Assembly: GCF_001653795.1 (NCBI RefSeq)
Contig: NZ_CP011514.1
Span: 2,808,279-2,872,278, forward strand
Source of the DNA: Mitsuaria sp. 7
Lineage (GTDB): Bacteria; Pseudomonadota; Gammaproteobacteria; Burkholderiales; Burkholderiaceae_C
Reading direction: 5' to 3'
Length of the DNA: 64,000 bases
The notes beneath the pieces are model-generated. The model was not told the origin of the DNA. It saw only the letters and a list, made by a program, of their open reading frames with translations, and ran no database searches. Below, one piece after another: positions 63,507 to 64,000 of the stretch (position 1 is its first letter; each line of letters opens with the position of its first letter). The translations under genes and the position numbers were made by a program.

Positions 63507-64000
63507 TCACTCCCTCCCCGTTGTCTGTTGCGCGCGCCCCAGCGCGTCGAACGCGCGGCTCATCGTCCGCTTGAGCGCTCCCTGCGGATCCTTCGCGTCT
63601 TCCCTGGTCCGTTTTCCTTCCGCGTCGAGCGTGTACTCGACCCGGTTGCCGCGCGAATCCGCCACCGCGGTCAGCCGCCGCGCGTCGTCGTACTCGTAGT
63701 TCACGGTGCTGCCGTCGGCTTGCGAGGTGCGCTTGAGTTCCCCGGTCGGCCAGTAGTCGAACGTCGTGGTCGAGCCGGCCGTCGTCGTCGTCTTCACGCG
63801 CTGACGCGCGTCGTAGGTGTAGATCGTGCTGGCCGCATTCGCATCCACGACCTCGAGCGGCTGCCCATACGCGTTGTAGCGAAGGAAGCTCGTCTTGTGC
63901 CCGACCGCGTTGGTCGTCGACTTCAGATCGTTCTTCGTGTAGTCCGCAGTCGTCGTCGCGTAGTACTCGTTGGTGACTGTCGTCGTGCCGAGCGGGCCTT
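63507..64000 (-). CDS. RHS repeat protein, 3' part (continues beyond the window)
   Basis: The frame is open to the window edge and encodes YD-repeats (FLRYNAYGQPLEVVDANAAS, YEYDDARRLTAVADSRGNRV). It ends abruptly inside a repeat, FDALGRAQQTTGRE, at TGA 63507-63509, just 3 bp before the next RHS start. The start lies beyond position 64000. It is either the large N-terminal half of a split RHS or a separate RHS gene. Confidence 0.8.
   Translation of the reverse strand, partial: GPLGTTTVTNEYYATTTADYTKNDLKSTTNAVGHKTSFLRYNAYGQPLEVVDANAASTIYTYDARQRVKTTTTAGSTTTFDYWPTGELKRTSQADGSTVNYEYDDARRLTAVADSRGNRVEYTLDAEGKRTREDAKDPQGALKRTMSRAFDALGRAQQTTGRE

Overview
The window is high-GC DNA (roughly two-thirds G+C by eye) with dense genes, many ATGA-type start/stop overlaps, and gene families typical of betaproteobacteria. 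The combination of an exosortase A (XrtA/PEP-CTERM) exopolysaccharide cluster, paired ChrA halves, a choline-sulfate locus and RHS genes fits a Burkholderiales member of the Roseateles/Mitsuaria/Rubrivivax kind. That genus-level guess is inference; no rRNA or tRNA gene was seen.

Left third (1-26.2 kb): a near-complete XrtA exopolysaccharide locus, mostly one long minus-strand run from 23.7 kb down to 4.7 kb. In transcription order it holds export lipoprotein, chain-length regulator, tyrosine autokinase, outer-membrane beta-barrel, secretion-type ATPase, DUF3473 deacetylase, FemAB-like protein, glycosyltransferase, exosortase XrtA/EpsI, glycosyltransferase, glutamine amidotransferase, two glycosyltransferases, O-antigen-ligase-like protein and a second deacetylase. 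A ThiF/E1-like gene lies upstream of this run. A PEP-CTERM substrate protein is divergently transcribed behind a good sigma-54 promoter. A plus-strand asparagine-synthase homologue without its N-terminal cysteine, and an unexplained pair of AAA-type ATPases, close the left end.

Middle (26.2-46.7 kb): TolC, HlyD and LapB-like type I secretion genes share an arrangement with a GT41 (SPINDLY/OGT-like) protein glycosyltransferase. Housekeeping and accessory genes follow: DUF1993, a 2-hydroxyacid dehydrogenase, a ChrA pair, a membrane ClpP-like protease, a Gre-like factor, a GST, a diguanylate cyclase, several unknowns, upp, rlmB and a DUF1624 acyltransferase-like protein.

Right third (46.7-64 kb): a lipoprotein hydrolase is followed by the remnant of a SnoaL/NTF2-like gene. 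Next comes a choline-O-sulfate module: TauABC-type ABC transporter, choline sulfatase, TonB receptor and the dedicated LysR regulator, with a perfect T-N11-A type palindrome in the divergent promoter region. Then come a DUF4832 lipoprotein and an unknown two-gene unit (76 aa + 465 aa). The window ends in an RHS polymorphic-toxin locus. Its C-terminal tip carries the metal-ligand pattern of zinc phospholipase C / S1-P1 nucleases, including a Trp placed exactly where RHS self-cleavage would make it the N-terminus. An overlapping exported gene is the likely immunity protein, and the RHS gene has an apparent one-base frameshift after its signal peptide.
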